Source: Isoetes taiwanensis (Eukaryota; Streptophyta; Lycopodiopsida; Isoetales; Isoetaceae). From it: 64,000 bases of DNA. The DNA lies in the NCBI GenBank assembly GCA_021234155.1, contig JAJEKV010000083.1, positions 3,316,573 to 3,380,572 on the forward strand. Reading direction: 5' to 3'. The notes under the pieces are model-generated. The model did no database searches, was not told where the DNA came from, and was given only the letters and a program-made list of their open reading frames with translations. Each line of letters begins with the position of its first letter. The first letter of the stretch is position 1. A program made the position numbers and the translations under genes. Of the stretch, positions 1 through 12,475 are shown piece after piece.

Positions 1-2340
1 GATATTTTTCAATGGAACCACCCTCAGGCTTTTGGGAAGTGACATAGAAGATTTCAAGTGGTCAACTACGCCATCAAAACCACCAGCAATGGGAGGCCAC
101 TAATGAAGAACGTTGACAACTATATTGAGGAGGAGCCCGGAGTCTTGAGCAACTCGAAAGAACGTTACCTTACTGCTTCAAGAAGGCAACGAGTGGATGA
201 GCTGCTAGCAAGATTGAGGAGCTACGATCATATAGTCGAGTAGGATAGGCTTATGGATGATAACATCCATAATGGGATTGGAAGGCATTTCTAGATATTG
301 TCGTGGAAGGATTGCCCCAAGTTGAGCTAAACGTCAATGATTGGGAAGGAAATGCATAGGGGTAACTAAAATTATATACGATTGTTAACAGACATCCAAC
401 ATATTGAATCCACTTGATGAAATTGATCACCTCGCTAAGAAGGAATCATTACTAGGATACTTGTTGACCATGTATAAAGTTAGTACTTCCAAGGAATAAT
501 CCAACTGAATGAAAAGAGTTGACCATGTATAAAGTTAGTACTTCCAAGGAATAATCCAACTGAATGAAAAGAAGTAATCTAACAAGTCCGGCCAACTGGT
601 TATGATGATATCAATTCAATTGATAAAAATATTCCAAGAGAGTAAATAACTCAGAAAGGGGGAATCTCTTGAATATAAAATTGAATAGTACATGAAAGAT
701 ACATCTAAAATAAGAAGTATATTAATCACATAGTCTTTCGAGACAAAAGGAATTGTTAGAATTGTTCTAAATAATTTTGTAACCCATTGCTTAGGAATAG
801 ATATGTTAAACATGATGGACAGATGGTTAAATATGTTAGGTAAGAAGCATATAACCTCTTCAGAGATATTATGACAGTATCAATTGAAGGGATAGGGTGC
901 ATTGGATAACATCATTGGAGAGGTGTAGGACCATTTTCTTATGAAGAAAGTGGGGGCTCAATCTTAAGACTGAACCTACCTGCATCTTAGGGGTTGAATC
1001 GCCATCAAATTAGTTGATCCTTAGAATAGAGTTCCTTCCGCAGTAGCCAAAGCAGATGGAGCATAAGATGGATAGATGCTTAATGTCCATGTGACCTTCA
1101 ACATGCAAGACTGACGCGGTAGCCAACTGCACCAAGGCGGGGGAGCGAATTAATGGAAGCAATGTAATGGCCAAGTCGTCCCCAAATTAATCGAGACTAG
1201 CTCAATAGGGGGATATATTATATCCTTAGTGGGTGCAACAACAAAGGTGAGGAGAGGTTTTGCATCTAAGTATAGATAGAATGCATGATGGGAAAAGCAT
1301 AATTTCCTTACGCCGTGATCAATTGCCTGCATTCATACATAGAAATGAGCTAGTAGCCTAGCTTTTAGTTAAATTATTCAGGGATGTGAACCCCTTAAAA
1401 CCACATAAATTATATAAGCTTAAGTATAATATTGTGCAAGGCATTGATAGCACACCACGAAGGCATGTATCATAAGCTTTAATGTCTTGTTGATAAATTA
1501 TATGCTCATAATAAATGCACAGATAGTTTTGTCCTATGTAGATATCTTAGTATTAAGATACAGTAAGATAATAATTACATAAAATCTTAGTTAAACCTTC
1601 GTAAGGATGTAATTCCTTGCATTTAAGTAAGCTTCAGGGTTCTGGTAAATATAATAGAATTTGTCTATCTTATCATAAGTATAGCAATTGTAAAGTATAT
1701 ACATGTAAGGATAATACATCACCAACCAAGTGGCGAGCGAGAGTCACACGTTCAACATTTGGATCTGATGATATAAACTCTAGCCATATGATAAATAATT
1801 AAAATACTTTCTAAATTATAAGTTGCCTCAATAATAGCGCGAAGGTATATTTTAAAGGCCTTAAACTTCGATAGAATGGTCAGTTAAAAATAAGACTATT
1901 GAAACCAATATATCCAATATCACTATAATGTAATGTGGGAATATTACCTTAAGGTAATTAATTTAATTGCATGCATTAAAGGAGTCCAGTAAGGATCATG
2001 CAGGGTTCCAAGGTAATGATTAATTAAGATGTTAACTAAACCGTGGTAAGGATGTAATTCCTTCTAAGGATAGATGTACGACCTTCAAGGTCCTTTGTAA
2101 AAATAAATCAATTTCAGGTACACTTAGGTGCATCTTAGGTATATACTTCTAAGGGTACGTGTAGGATAATTAAAACCTTATCTAGGTAACATGATTGTCT
2201 AAATTATGATTAGTATTTATATAACTGCGCTAAGACATATGTGAACGTCGTAAATATTGTTAAAGTCTAGAGTAAATATAATTTTACTATAGGAACTAAT
2301 TGCTTAAATCTTGTATAAGCTAGTAAGTATGTAATTAAAT
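1..2340. other. AT-rich DNA without a recognisable gene
   Basis: No frame here looks like a known protein. A short open frame at 58-243 (61 codons from a GTG) has no ATG and no family I recognise. The only clear structure is a 55-bp tandem duplication at 463-572. The rest is simple AT-rich sequence with frequent stops in all frames. Confidence 0.6.
463..572 (+). repeat. 55-bp perfect tandem duplication
   Basis: The unit beginning GTTGACCATGTATAAAG at 463 is repeated exactly from 518. Both copies run through AATCCAACTGAATG. Identity between copies suggests a recent duplication or replication slippage. Confidence 0.9.
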
Positions 2341-2423
2341 ATATTGTAAAGTTAATGCCGGATTTCAAGGTAAGAAGACTCATGATGCTGCGGACAGCAT
2401 CAATGCAAGGTGGGGAGAATGTG

Positions 2424-2590
2424 ATGTTCCAGCCCCGGGGGTTTCACCTAGGCATATGGGGATACCTCATGTGCGTGCCAGGGGTCACTAAAAAACCCCT
2501 GTATACGACTTTTTGGAGGTGGAAAACCCCTACATACGTAAATGGGAAAAGCCAGTTTCGAAGCCCCCTACCGTAGATGTACTTATGGAA
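2424..2590 (+). repeat. LTR-like dispersed repeat, copy 1
   Basis: A block starting TGTTCCAGCCCCGGGGG shares an ordered set of motifs with blocks near 5145-5235 (opposite strand) and 52860-53060. Shared motifs are CCCCGGGGGTTTCA, CATGTGCGTGCC and CCCCTGTATACGA. The TGTT start and the motif order suggest LTR or solo-LTR fragments of one family, but no matching CA end or target duplication was identified. Confidence 0.45.
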
Positions 2591-3317
2591 TATCTTCGTT
2601 TTTACATACCCCTACCCGATCTTGTACTGACGCTTGCATACCGAAGGCTTATTTAAGGGAAAAATGGTGTTTAGAGAAATTTCATAATGTTTTTCATGGA
2701 TATTGCTTGCAAAGAATGGTTGGAAATGTTTGGATTGTTGGGAATAGGGGAATACATATGGCATATTAGAATATGGCTCGGGATATTTAGAAATACTTAA
2801 TGGGTAGGGTATACGTTAAGGAGTACGTATGGTATACCTCAATGTTACGTTGGGGGTATATTGTGCATAATACCCCCATAATAAAATATATGGCATATAA
2901 GAGGGTAATTTGCCTATTACAAAAACACAAAATAAAATCTATTATTGCATGGCTCGGGTTTCGAGCCCCAATTCTACATGCAACATTATGATCATAATGG
3001 CATTCATAACCCCTTTGATTGGACCTTCCACTATTGGTCCTTATTTTGTGGTAGCATGCACCTTCCACTATAGACACAATCATAGCAACTGCAATGGTCA
3101 ACCCAAGGAAATTGTGGTGCTTTTAATTGACCATTTGGGAAACAAATTGAAACATATAATGATTGTGAATGCAGTCTTACAAATGATATAGTATTTAAAA
3201 ACTGAAGTATCATCTTGATAAACAAATTTTGTACAGAACTCCATACTCAATCAAGCATGGACCTTTCCTTCCATGAAATACCGTGAATTAATTTATAGGT
3301 TGCAGCCTGTTAGCTAG

Positions 3318-3485
3318 TGCACATGTCGTGCATCTCTGTCTCCTGAATTCTTAATTGGTGGATGTATAGCAACTCAGCTGTTTCAAGAGATGAATTTACC
3401 CGTTGAAATGGCAGAGCAATATACTGATGAAATTGCTCTCAAGGAGCATGATAGATTTCCTATGTACATGGGGAGCAAATTTTGA
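3318..3485 (+). other. Exon-like open frame, unassigned protein
   Basis: After an in-frame TAG at 3315, a frame of about 55 codons runs to a TGA at 3483. It contains ordinary protein-like text such as LIGGCIATQLFQEMNLPVEM and YTDEIALKEHDRFPMYMG. A possible splice acceptor (GTTAG) lies just upstream. I do not recognise the family. It may be the last exon of a decayed gene, as no neighbouring exon is evident. The frame composition (acidic and amphipathic, no low complexity) is the only support for coding. Confidence 0.35.
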
Positions 3486-4605
3486 TTGCTCAGTCTATTC
3501 TGTGAAGTGTTGATAATCAATTACAGGCAAATCTAAAATACTAAGATGTGCTGCTTGCGTTGTGCAAAAGCAACTAACTGCATATATTTTAGTTCCCATT
3601 CTTTGCAAGCAAAAATTAAGAACACTATATGCACCAACAACTTGAACACATGCTCATCCCTTACAATTATGATTCCACGGTATGATTCGCCTATTCAAAG
3701 CACCATTGTGCTCCAATCCAACAAAGTTCATGCATTTGCAGGAACAAATAGAGAAATAAATGAACAGAAAAATAAGTAAACTTGATGTTTAAGACAAAGA
3801 TCTGTTGCAACAAATGACAAGGAGAGCACAGTCATCAATGATACAACAAATACCCGGGACAATTGCATTATTTGACGCTTGTAAAGAATCATTCTGGGAA
3901 GCTACTTTTCTGCAACATTTTATAATAACTAGATTCTATTACAGCCCTCACTCTCTATTACAGTGCATATTATCAAACACGACACAAGCATTTCTATTTT
4001 CAATCATATGCAACGAATAAGACCACAAAACTTGCTCTTGCCTGTAAGATACTCAAAATGAATCTTGTTCAGATCCTGCAAAAGTTCTAGACACTGCAAA
4101 ATTATAGGAGTATAGCAGACCCTATTATCACTACTGCTATGACAATTTGACCTTGGCAAATAAAAGACAAGGTCCTCTCAATCTCTTAAGCATATGGACG
4201 TCTGAAGTATTCCTTCAAACAAGAATAGAGATTAAAGCACAACGAGAGGAATACAAACACACCTCCTTTTTCACTTCTGCCACCAGTTTATCCCAGTTCT
4301 TATCCCTAGTTACTAAACACTTTGAAATCACTGATTAACATAGCATAAAGCACCTATATTCTGTCCTTCAACCATAACCAAAACCTTATTTTAATTTAGC
4401 ATTATAGAACCTATAGAAACTACCTTGCACAAAAAAGAAACCTAAGAAAGAGAACTGTGAAACTGTCAGAACAAACAGAGGATGCATTTGAGGCTTTACC
4501 TGTATGTTTTTCATATTTTTGTAGCCTAAAACTCTTTTGCCGAACTTGTTTCTGCAAATAACTCTTTAAGCTACCAGGACATACATAAGAAACAACATAA
4601 ATAGG

Positions 4606-4848
4606 TACCTGTTAAAAACCAATATACTTGCCAACAGAAGAACCGTGAATGGACAATCTTTCCAGTAACCTTGTCGACCTTTATTTGAAGCCTCATCAGA
4701 TCGCCACAGGCTGGTGTGCCAACAAGACCTGTACCAACATTTGGATCGTTTTTATCAAATGAACCTACATTTTTAGGGTTGTTGTAGTGCTCAACGACCG
4801 TTTCATGATATTCCCTTGTGAAAGTTACCACCGGGACTCTTAAGCTTC
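4606..4848 (-). pseudogene. ISU/IscU-type Fe-S cluster scaffold exon (partial)
   Basis: The minus-strand frame carries EYHETVVEHYNNPKNVGSFD, then VGTGLVGTPACGDLMRLQIK and VDKVTGKIVHSRF. This is the N-terminal half of the IscU/ISU scaffold, which assembles [2Fe-2S] clusters in mitochondria. The first cluster-ligand cysteine, in PACGD, is present. A splice acceptor (CTCTTAG) fits a start at 4848. After SRF the sequence departs from the family, so the exon ends there (possible donor near 4606) or is truncated. The later cysteine-containing segment (KTFGCGSAIASS in the family) was not found downstream on this strand within several kilobases. The upstream frame is closed by a TGA, so no transit peptide is visible. 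Intron-rich gene or gene fragment cannot be distinguished. Family assignment is strong, integrity is doubtful. Confidence 0.65.
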
Positions 4849-5139
4849 CTAAGAGCAGCAGACTTCAAAGTGCTTCTCGCCACAACACCAAATATTGTCA
4901 ATTTGTAAGAAGCAGAAAACATCCAAAACTATGGAGCCGGAAGGGAAAAAAATAAACCTGCTTGTGGCATTCATACCTGGATGTTTTTTCAGCCTAAACT
5001 TCCATGCTAATACAAGATATGGCGCCTCGGATCTTCAAGACTAATGCCTCACCGTATGATACGGGAATGGACGTTCCCGCCCATCTCCCTCTTCTCGACC
5101 ACCTACGACTCCTTGGCCATAAGCCCGTATTTTGCTTCG

Positions 5140-5235
5140 TCCGGTTTAAAAAAAAAAACCCCATAACCAGTCACGCACATGCTTTATACGGGTATAATAT
5201 GATGAAACCCTCGGGGTTCCAACAGAATATATGAT
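5140..5235 (-). repeat. LTR-like dispersed repeat, copy 2
   Basis: Read on the minus strand this block begins TGTTGGAACCCCGAGGG and continues with CATGTGCGTGACTGG and an oligo-T run. It matches the order of motifs in the copies near 2424 and 52862. Nested palindromes follow at 5270-5310 and 5348-5371. Confidence 0.4.
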
Positions 5236-5347
5236 ATAAATACACATATTATACTACCATATCACTAGTACATGTCGACAATGACGACATGTACACGGCG
5301 ATCGTAAGGGGTTGTACCATGGACACAACCATTAGAACCCATTATGT

Positions 5348-5371
5348 TTCACATGTTATGTAACATGTGAA
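5348..5371. repeat. 24-bp near-perfect palindrome
   Basis: TTCACATGTTA and its exact reverse complement TAACATGTGAA are separated by TG. A second inverted pair, ACATGTCG/CGACATGT, lies at about 5271-5301. Function unknown. Confidence 0.8.
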
Positions 5372-6479
5372 TATATATCCTATATTGCTATGTGGCAATA
5401 CACTGTATGAGCCATATGGCCCATTAGATTCTAACCCTAAAATGTGGGCATAAAGAAGAAACCCTAAAAATGTCCCCTTTTTCGGAATCTAGTCTTCAAG
5501 AGCCATTTTGACCAAGTGCCTAAACCATTATGCCTTGCTAGACACCGCGAAGCCAGCATTATCGCCTCAGGCCAGATCGAGAGCACGGATGCCTTTCATG
5601 GAGTTGAAGCGAGTCAAGAATCCGGTAGGTAGTTAATCTGTTGGGCAATGCCGACTTTTCAACCGACATTAGGTTTCAATTTAAAATCATAGCACAATAT
5701 AGTCACGTCATTAGTTAGCATCTTTCATTCGAGAAAAGAAATTACTCCACCACATCCGATCTTTTTTCTAAGAAGTACTTAAAACACGAGAAAATTCCAT
5801 TTCAATGGCTTTTTTAAGGATGACAACTGGGTACTTTTCTTACGCTTGGACTCCTTAGGATTTTTGAGAGGAAGTTGCTTCAAACGTTCTATGAAGGAAG
5901 TGTTTGGAATATATTTAATGAAGCATAATCCTACGTGGACTCCGGTCCTTAGTTGTGGTATACTTCTTCCCCTGTAAGAAGCTTTGGACATCCTTCAAGT
6001 AGAACTTGATGTGATGTTGAAAGGTGAGATCATTCAACTTGTTCACAGCTTGTTCTCCGCGAGCGTTGAGAAAAAATGAAATGAAATGAAATGTTTATTT
6101 ATCTTGTTTATGAGACCATCAGGTCTAGAAGACATCTCAATATTCCCCTACAATTCTTCTCCATCCACTTCAAGGGTGCTCTCTGCGAGCCTCACTTGTC
6201 TGGATTCTCCTCTCCCTCATATACATCCAACAAATATTTATAATTTTTTTATATACATCGTCCTCAATTTCAAAACATCTACTAAATAGTTACTAATATC
6301 TTTGCTTGGTAAATAAAAAAGCATCCCAATGTGATATCCTCCTCGGTATGGAGTACACGCATCTTATGTTAGAGTAGGTTGGGCATCTTAGAATGGCATG
6401 TTCTTCATCCTCAACATCTCGACCCACCGGACCTTACGTATGCGTGCCTCATGGGCACATTACCCCATCTCCTATTTCC

Positions 6480-8174
6480 ACTCCTAAATGATCACGAGCT
6501 CAATCTCATTACATATAACATGTCTCTTATGGTAAGATAATTTCTCACATAAGTGTGGTGCCTCAGTTAGTCTTGGATTGATCTCCTCCTTATAATAGCA
6601 CATTTTGGTCTTTGGCTTCCTCAAAGCTTTTTCATGTACATGTTCAAATATCCCATACGCATTTCGATAGTTACGATGGCATATCATCTAAAGCGCATAT
6701 CCATTTACTAAGCCATTTAACAATTTCAGCATACCACCCTTAATACTACTTTGTATCATAGCCAATCTTGGAAACACAATGCGCTTCCATGTCATTTACC
6801 TTCATCATATATTTCAGCGTTTGATATAATGCCTCTTGCCTCCCACATTCATCATTCACCTACGCTAGCATCATAGGGTAAAGTGTATGCGCATTTTAAC
6901 CCCTAATTAGATAAGAAAAAAATTTTACGTATCTTTTCGATTCTTTTCCACATATCCATTGATAACCGGGTCCCCATGCTTCACATCCATATAGCAATAC
7001 CTTAGGTACTAATACCACATATAATTTTTTCTTCATCGCCAATCTCACAAACATTGCATTCTTACACCTTCTTTGCCAAAGCATAAAAAGCTTTTAGCCA
7101 CATCGCTTTCGATGCTCTACCACTCTATTCAACTATATGTATTATTCACGGAAGAACCCAAGTACTTATAGGTGTTCTGAGATCTCTATTTCACGGCCTT
7201 TATAGCGGTTGAAATTGGGTTTCCTCATACCAAAGACTAAAATTTTAGTTTTGTTCAAGTTTATCTTCATGTCCAGTTCTATCACAAAAGCACTCAATGC
7301 ATCTATTTGCTTTTGCATATCTCTTGCGAGTTCTTGCCAAACAACACTATATCATCGACATATAATAAAAGCAATACTACATACCCGCAATGTTTGTTCC
7401 GAGTTCCTCCGTTTTGTTTTTTTTTGACCAAACCTCCAATTGATCGACATATATCCCAAAAGTGTTGGAGCGGGGGCATCCTTGTTTTACTCAATATTGC
7501 GATAACTTCATCTTTTCGGGTTTTCATTCAAAGGAGATGATAATCTCACCACTACCTTTTCATATAACACCGCCATTGCATTCCGCAAAATTACTTGGAA
7601 CCCCAGATTCTTTCCATGTATTCCCAAATATTTCTCCTTCTCGGCATGTCAAATGCTTTAGTCAAATCTACAAACAATGCAAATAATGGTTTTAGTCTTT
7701 TCCGAGTCTATTACTACTCGGGGTTACCAAATGATCTCTATCGTAGATCTTTAAAGCCTAAATCACGCCCCTTCCTTGACTCGATATCATTATTTTCCAC
7801 CCATCTACTCATCTTTCTTTCCACCATGGTTGCAAATAGCTTAGCAAACAAGCTACCAACCATGACCATTCTGTAATTGTTAGGGTCATATACATCACCT
7901 GCTTTATGAATGGGGATCACCCGATTTACACCGGGGAAAACCCCTCTACCAAAGCTGCATTCATCATGTTTTTTATTATTTGGATGATATTCTCCCCCGC
8001 CCATTTAATCATTTCTGCTACTAGGCCAATTGAATCCTTTGCTTTTCCATTAGATAGTTTTTTAATCCCTCCCAAAACATCCTCTGCTAAAAACACTGTG
8101 CATGCTCCGCTTTTATGTATTTCATCGTCAATCCCTTCAATATGGTATAATTTTCGAACCTGTGACATTAGCAC
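6480..8174 (-). pseudogene. LINE reverse transcriptase and C-terminal region, frameshifted
   Basis: Fragments in changing frames give the palm and finger segments of a LINE reverse transcriptase. At 7738-8174 are KLSNGKAKDSIGLVAEMIKW and VNRVIPIHKAGDVYDPNNYR. At 7303-7527 is the catalytic-type LLLYVDDIVLF (YVDD box). At 6896-7084 is the thumb-side LLYGCEAWG. At least four frame changes and several stops are needed to join them. The region down to 6480 holds a C-terminal piece with basic and Cys/His residues. Order and spacing follow the endonuclease at 8177-9430, so this is one element. Confidence 0.85.
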
Positions 8175-8176
8175 CT

Positions 8177-9430
8177 TTATTTCGGCACCTCCTCTCTTGT
8201 TTTTTCTTTTTTAAGTCTACTCAAAATCGTTTTGGCTCTGTGTATTCTGTTCATCGGCATTTCTTGTTTATTCTGCAAGTACATCCTCTTTTTCCTTTTT
8301 ACTAGTTTGCGATACTCCACTCTTATTGCATTCTTCTCCTCGGATTTAGCCCTCTGAAATTCCTTCCTTTTTTGCTTGCATTCGGCGTCATACCAACCAT
8401 TGCATGGAAGCCCCTTTGCCTTGCGTTTTGATACAAAGCACTGGGTGGCTGCCTCCATCAATACTTGGGTAAGTATTTTATCTATACTCAATGCATCAGC
8501 TGGCCAAGTTATATTCTGTATCTTCTCTTCACAATATTTCATGTACATCTTCATTCTATCTGGTCTCATATATATTGCCTCTCTATGTACTTCCCCCGAT
8601 TTTTGTTCCTTCCTTTTGATATCAATCTGCATGATGATTGGGTAATGGTCTGAGATAGGCAGCGAATGATCAACCCAAAAGTCTGTAATTTCACTTAAAG
8701 TATGTGTAGCCGCCATGGCTAAATCCACCACACTAGTCCCTTTCCCAAGAGATCCAACAGAAGTACAATATCTGGAATTTGGATACCTTCTTATACCGTT
8801 CAATACAATCAAGTCTAATCCACCACACATATTCAAGAGATGGCTCCCTTGTGGTTGAACATCCTCACTACAATCATCTGTGCTTCTTGTCCATCCCGCT
8901 ATGTTCATCTCTTCCTCATCAATCCTTTCCATCCAAATTGGTTCTCCCGAATCGCTTGCAATATATGATTGCTTTTGCCCAATTCTGCCATTAAAATCTC
9001 CCATTAAGATTACATCTCCTTGCTCCCCTAAATTCAATGCATCCTGTTCCAGATGATGAAAGGGGTCATCCTTATCCATATCATCCCTGTTATATACAGG
9101 TGATTCTCTAGGAGGAAAATAACATCCAGCCAAATACATTTTTTTTGTTTTGCCTTCAAATTCTATCCATATGAACTGCTTAGACGAATTCTGTTTAACT
9201 ACCTTTATCATATGTGTTATTTCCTTTTTTACATAACATGCCACACCTCCAAATCCTTTTCTTCGCCATCCCTTTTTGTTCCAAACAGATTGCTTTAATT
9301 CAAAACCTGGTATCATTGGCATTCCTTCTTCCTCATGTTCATGAGTTTCAACCAAGAACAGTACATCCCATGCTATGAGAACATCGCTGAGTGCTGCTAC
9401 ATGCTCCTTCTTCCCATTGATGTTCCACAA
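8177..9430 (-). pseudogene. LINE endonuclease (EEP/APE-like) domain, open for 417 codons
   Basis: The longest open frame in the window encodes an exonuclease-endonuclease-phosphatase domain. Visible landmarks are the start LWNINGKKEHV, the metal-binding glutamate in FLVETHEH, the GDFNGRIG box near the middle and the terminal ISDHYPI box. The last 100 residues are lysine-rich and lead towards the reverse transcriptase. There is no ATG at the start: the frame continues upstream (ETIRVALWN) to a TAG, so the ORF is a surviving part of a longer polyprotein. Such domains nick target DNA for target-primed reverse transcription. Confidence 0.88.
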
Positions 9431-9506
9431 TGCTACCCTGATGGTCTCGATTTCCTATGCTCTTGGCTCAATATGAGCCTTCCCATTTCTCCAGTATACC
9501 CTCTGA

Positions 9507-10066
9507 TTATTCTGTTTTGCCTCCCTCACTTTCACCATTTCCTCTTTCTTTTGAGCCATTTGACTTCTCAACACTCATATCCCCTGTTCCGGATGCAACA
9601 TCCAGACCTTTTCCAGCATGACCAATGGCGTTTCCGGATGCTGAGGCTCCCAAATTGTCGGCAAGCATGTCAGACCCCCCTGTTTTTGTGCCCAGCAAAA
9701 TTGACTCCTTGGATTTCCCCTGTTTTCCGACCTGTTTTGTTCGGGGAAGCACCGAGTCTGCAGCCTCGATTTGTGGCGAGCCCCCCCTGTTTTCACGACC
9801 TGTTCTGCTTCATCATTGGTTCTATCTGCATGTGTCCCACTTGAGTCTGATTCACTGTCACAATCTTCTCTACAAACCTTTTTTTTATTCTTTCTTGTCT
9901 CATCAATGTCTGGACTCCGTGCCCTGCCATCTACATCCGGATTCCTTCCTTTGCTTTTATTAGGGCTAACAGCAGCAGCGTAGCTCTTCAGACCTGCAGC
10001 AAATCCCTTCGAAGACCCTTCCTTAGCCACGGTTTTCTCGTTTCTTTCCTTGTTTTGCCATGAGCG
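9507..10066 (-). pseudogene. LINE N-terminal (ORF1-like) region, frameshifted
   Basis: Two overlapping minus-strand frames (10030-9575 and 9752-9507) give a basic and serine-rich region with NKSKGRNPDVDGRARSP and ESDSSGTHADRTNDEAEQ. An ATG at about 10060 begins MAKQGKKRENR but shifts frame within a dozen codons. No zinc knuckle or RRM is visible. Position directly upstream of the endonuclease supports an ORF1 or linker role. Confidence 0.6.
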
Positions 10067-10081
10067 CCAACACTCCAGCCA

Positions 10082-10084
<3 letters not shown>

Positions 10085-10175
<91 letters not shown>
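10085..10175. repeat. (AG)n microsatellite, about 45 units
   Basis: Uninterrupted AG dinucleotides from 10085 to 10174. Frames across it translate to RE or SL repeats and are not genes. It lies at the 5' side of the LINE. Confidence 0.98.
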
Positions 10176-10178
<3 letters not shown>

Positions 10179-10259
10179 TCTCTCTGAAATCAGCCCAAAC
10201 TCTTTAAGAAGATCGATCAACTGGAGTGGGAGTGTAAGAATCTTCAATAATTGAACTAA

Positions 10260-11600
10260 AGTAGGAAAGAGAAAGCCTTCTTCCTTCTAAGGCCCTGAAA
10301 AATCTCTTTGAACATTTGGTCAATCGATCATGAGTGTGGCCTACAAATAAGAAACCGAGCTTCACTTTTCTAAGATCCCTAGCTCCACTAACATGGCACA
10401 ATCACATAAAGAGTGTTTGATTCTTGTTCTCCCTTGTAGTATTGTCAAGTTCTTGAGGTAAAACTAATTGGTGGTAGTTGCTCTTGCTTTCGCCTCCTTG
10501 TTAAAATTGTAATTGTGAGGTTCGGGTCACCATGCAAGTTTGGATATGTCAAAAATACTTTGCACTTTAGACTTCCTTTGAAGACCATAGCTCCTACAAG
10601 GTGGACCTTAACAAAACATTCCTCTCTCTGGCACATCTTTAGGAATGTTCAAGAAATCTTGGTAGAGTAGTTTTTTTACGGTCCATTCCATCAATCACAA
10701 CGGACATATATTGGTGGGCGTTTAAGAGCTTTTTTTTTTTACGTGTTTGGCAAGCTTTCTTCTCTCTGCGCTTGTTGTTCACGATGCACAGCAAGGTTAC
10801 ATTGCACAATATCACGTAGAAGAAATCGAGGTCAAAAGCATTTTCTTTAAAACAAGTGAGAGATTGGAGAACATGAGCTTACTTCTTCGACCTCTTGTCT
10901 TCTGCGTTTCTCGTTGACTCTTTAATTACGCACACCTTGAGCAAGCGGACATTCTATGTCTCACGGGAATTTTCACTAAACCGAATTCACTTATCCACGA
11001 TCACGGTGAAGTGTGAGTAAGAGATGTCTTTGAAGGCTGAGTGCAAGTCTTTTTGTACTCATTAAAACATCTTTTTGGTGATGTTGTCGGTTAAATGATA
11101 CATGTTGTTGTTAGGCAGCTTCTCACATGTTTCTCTAAAATATTTCTCCATCCATGACCACGGCAGCAAGGGCATGCATGGTTACAACTCTTCTTGGTCC
11201 ACAATGATCATCAATTGCTGGATTTTTGTCCGTCTTTTGTGTATTCTAGACATTACGGTGGACCCTAAGCGGTGGACAACCATAAAGCATTTGGAAAACT
11301 TCTTGGCGGTTAATGTAGTGCAAGAAGGTGTTGCGGTCTGGTCTTACATGGTAGGCCAAGTAGGCATTACAGTGGATCCAATGTCATTGAACTGTAGTTG
11401 TCTCTAATTGCTCGTAATTTAGACATGTTAAATTTGTTGATGCAACCCAATGAGCGGCATTTACTTCTTTAAAGTCTTCTCATTTTATGCTTTCGTCCAT
11501 AAGGTTTCTTCTTCTTCTGAGGAGAACATGCTCTCAAACCATAATCCACCTTGAATTTCTTGGTGGACTGGCTAGAGAATGTCTAATCTCGTTACACTTC
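10260..11600. other. No recognisable gene
   Basis: Short frames only. The minus strand around 11000-11410 shows fragments that could be remnants of a transposon protein continuing from the proline-rich frame at 11611-12321, but stops are dense and I cannot name a family. Confidence 0.5.
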
Positions 11601-11610
11601 GTTGGTGTCT

Positions 11611-12321
11611 TCATCTTCTGAAGAGAGTTCTACTCTGGGGGTGACCTCCTCTACCCTTAGTGGTGTGCTTGTAGAGGAGAACAAACCACGTGGAAGTCAT
11701 TGCCGGATAAGGCGGAGGTACAGTGTTGAATGAAGGAGATGGGCCACCATATGATGTGCCAGCGAAAGTTGTTGTAGCTTCTTCACAAGGAGTTCGTTCA
11801 AACATGTCTCTTATAGCCGACTGAAATTCTGCAAACCCATGTGTCACCACGGTTGTGTGAAGAGGAGTAGATGTTGCAAGGTCATCTTCATTTGTAGTGA
11901 AATCGTGGTGGGAGAAGCTATGGAGAATCTCGCAGTCTTCAGAACGTGTTGTATTCCTTGTTTATGTAAGTGAAGAAGGAGAAACTACAAATGGCTGAGG
12001 TAGTCTGTTTCGAAAAATTTTCTGAGGTCAAGCCTTTGTAGTGTCGGGAGATGGTGGTAGAAGATTGCTACGTGCAACAGGTGAGGTTTTGAAAGGAGGT
12101 GGCAGCCGGTTTCCTACTGGACTTGGAGAGGGTTGGAAAGGTGGTGGCAGTCTACTAGTTACTGGACTCGGAGTGTCTTCGAGAAGCAACAAAGACCTTG
12201 TCGAGGTAGGTGTTGAAGACGCATCTCCGTCTTGTGTTCCATCTGAAGTAGAGGTACTTGGGCAAACAAATGGTGGTGGAAGTTTGTTCACGAAGCGGTT
12301 AACCATGTTAAACAACTGCAA
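11611..12321 (-). pseudogene. Proline-rich repeat protein fragment (NRLPPPF repeats)
   Basis: The minus-strand frame starting about 12321 reads MVNRFVNKLPPPF, then SRLPPPFQPSPSPV, GNRLPPPFKTSPVA and NLLPPSPD, and after a stop NRLPQPFVVSPSS. It then runs into HGFAEFQSAIRDMFERTP and VPPPYPAMTS. So a 7-residue core, (N/S)RLPPPF, recurs about every 15-20 residues, which suggests internal duplication. An in-frame stop near 11960 breaks it. It lies beside palindrome array A and points away from the ParB-like gene, so it may be a second, divergent gene of the same element (inference). No known family recognised. Confidence 0.4.
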
Positions 12322-12359
12322 AAAATTGTGGACTTGTTACTAACTCACAAGTCGATTGG

Positions 12360-12475
12360 ACTAATGATATTCGAGAATACAAATGCTATTCCGGAATACT
12401 ATTTTGTGTGCAGCATTTTTGTTGTGTGTGTGCATAGATGCTATTCGAATACACTTGTCGAGTGTTTTGGACAAG
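12360..12475. repeat. Degenerate palindromes related to array A
   Basis: Three short palindromic cores occur here: ATTCGAGAATAC at about 12369, CTATTCCGGAATACTA at about 12386 and GCTATTCGAATACAC at about 12440. They resemble the centre of the 26-bp palindrome of arrays A-C and may be decayed copies. Confidence 0.5.

Larger units (their letters stand above)
6077..10066 (-). mobile_element. Decayed LINE (non-LTR retrotransposon), about 4 kb
   Basis: On the minus strand the order is a basic N-terminal region, an endonuclease, a reverse transcriptase and a 3' tail. The tail is a short pentanucleotide array: TGAAA units on the plus strand at 6077-6093, so CATTT-type on the element strand. Many stops and frameshifts break the frame, so it is inactive. 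Elements of this kind copy RNA into DNA at a nicked target. The 5' limit is near the ATG at about 10060, next to a long (AG)n tract. A pentanucleotide tail rather than poly(A) resembles RTE-like or related plant LINEs, but clade assignment needs a tree. Confidence 0.85.

Noticed and set aside
58-243. 61-codon frame at the left edge
   Set aside because: Starts with GTG, no recognised family, surrounded by non-coding repeats; insufficient support.
10023-10254. Frames of SL or RE repeats
   Set aside because: Produced by the (AG)n microsatellite; not coding.
12028-12343. Plus-strand glycine-rich 100-codon frame at 12041-12343
   Set aside because: It is the complement of the proline-rich minus-strand frame, whose repeated PPPF units are the more plausible coding reading.
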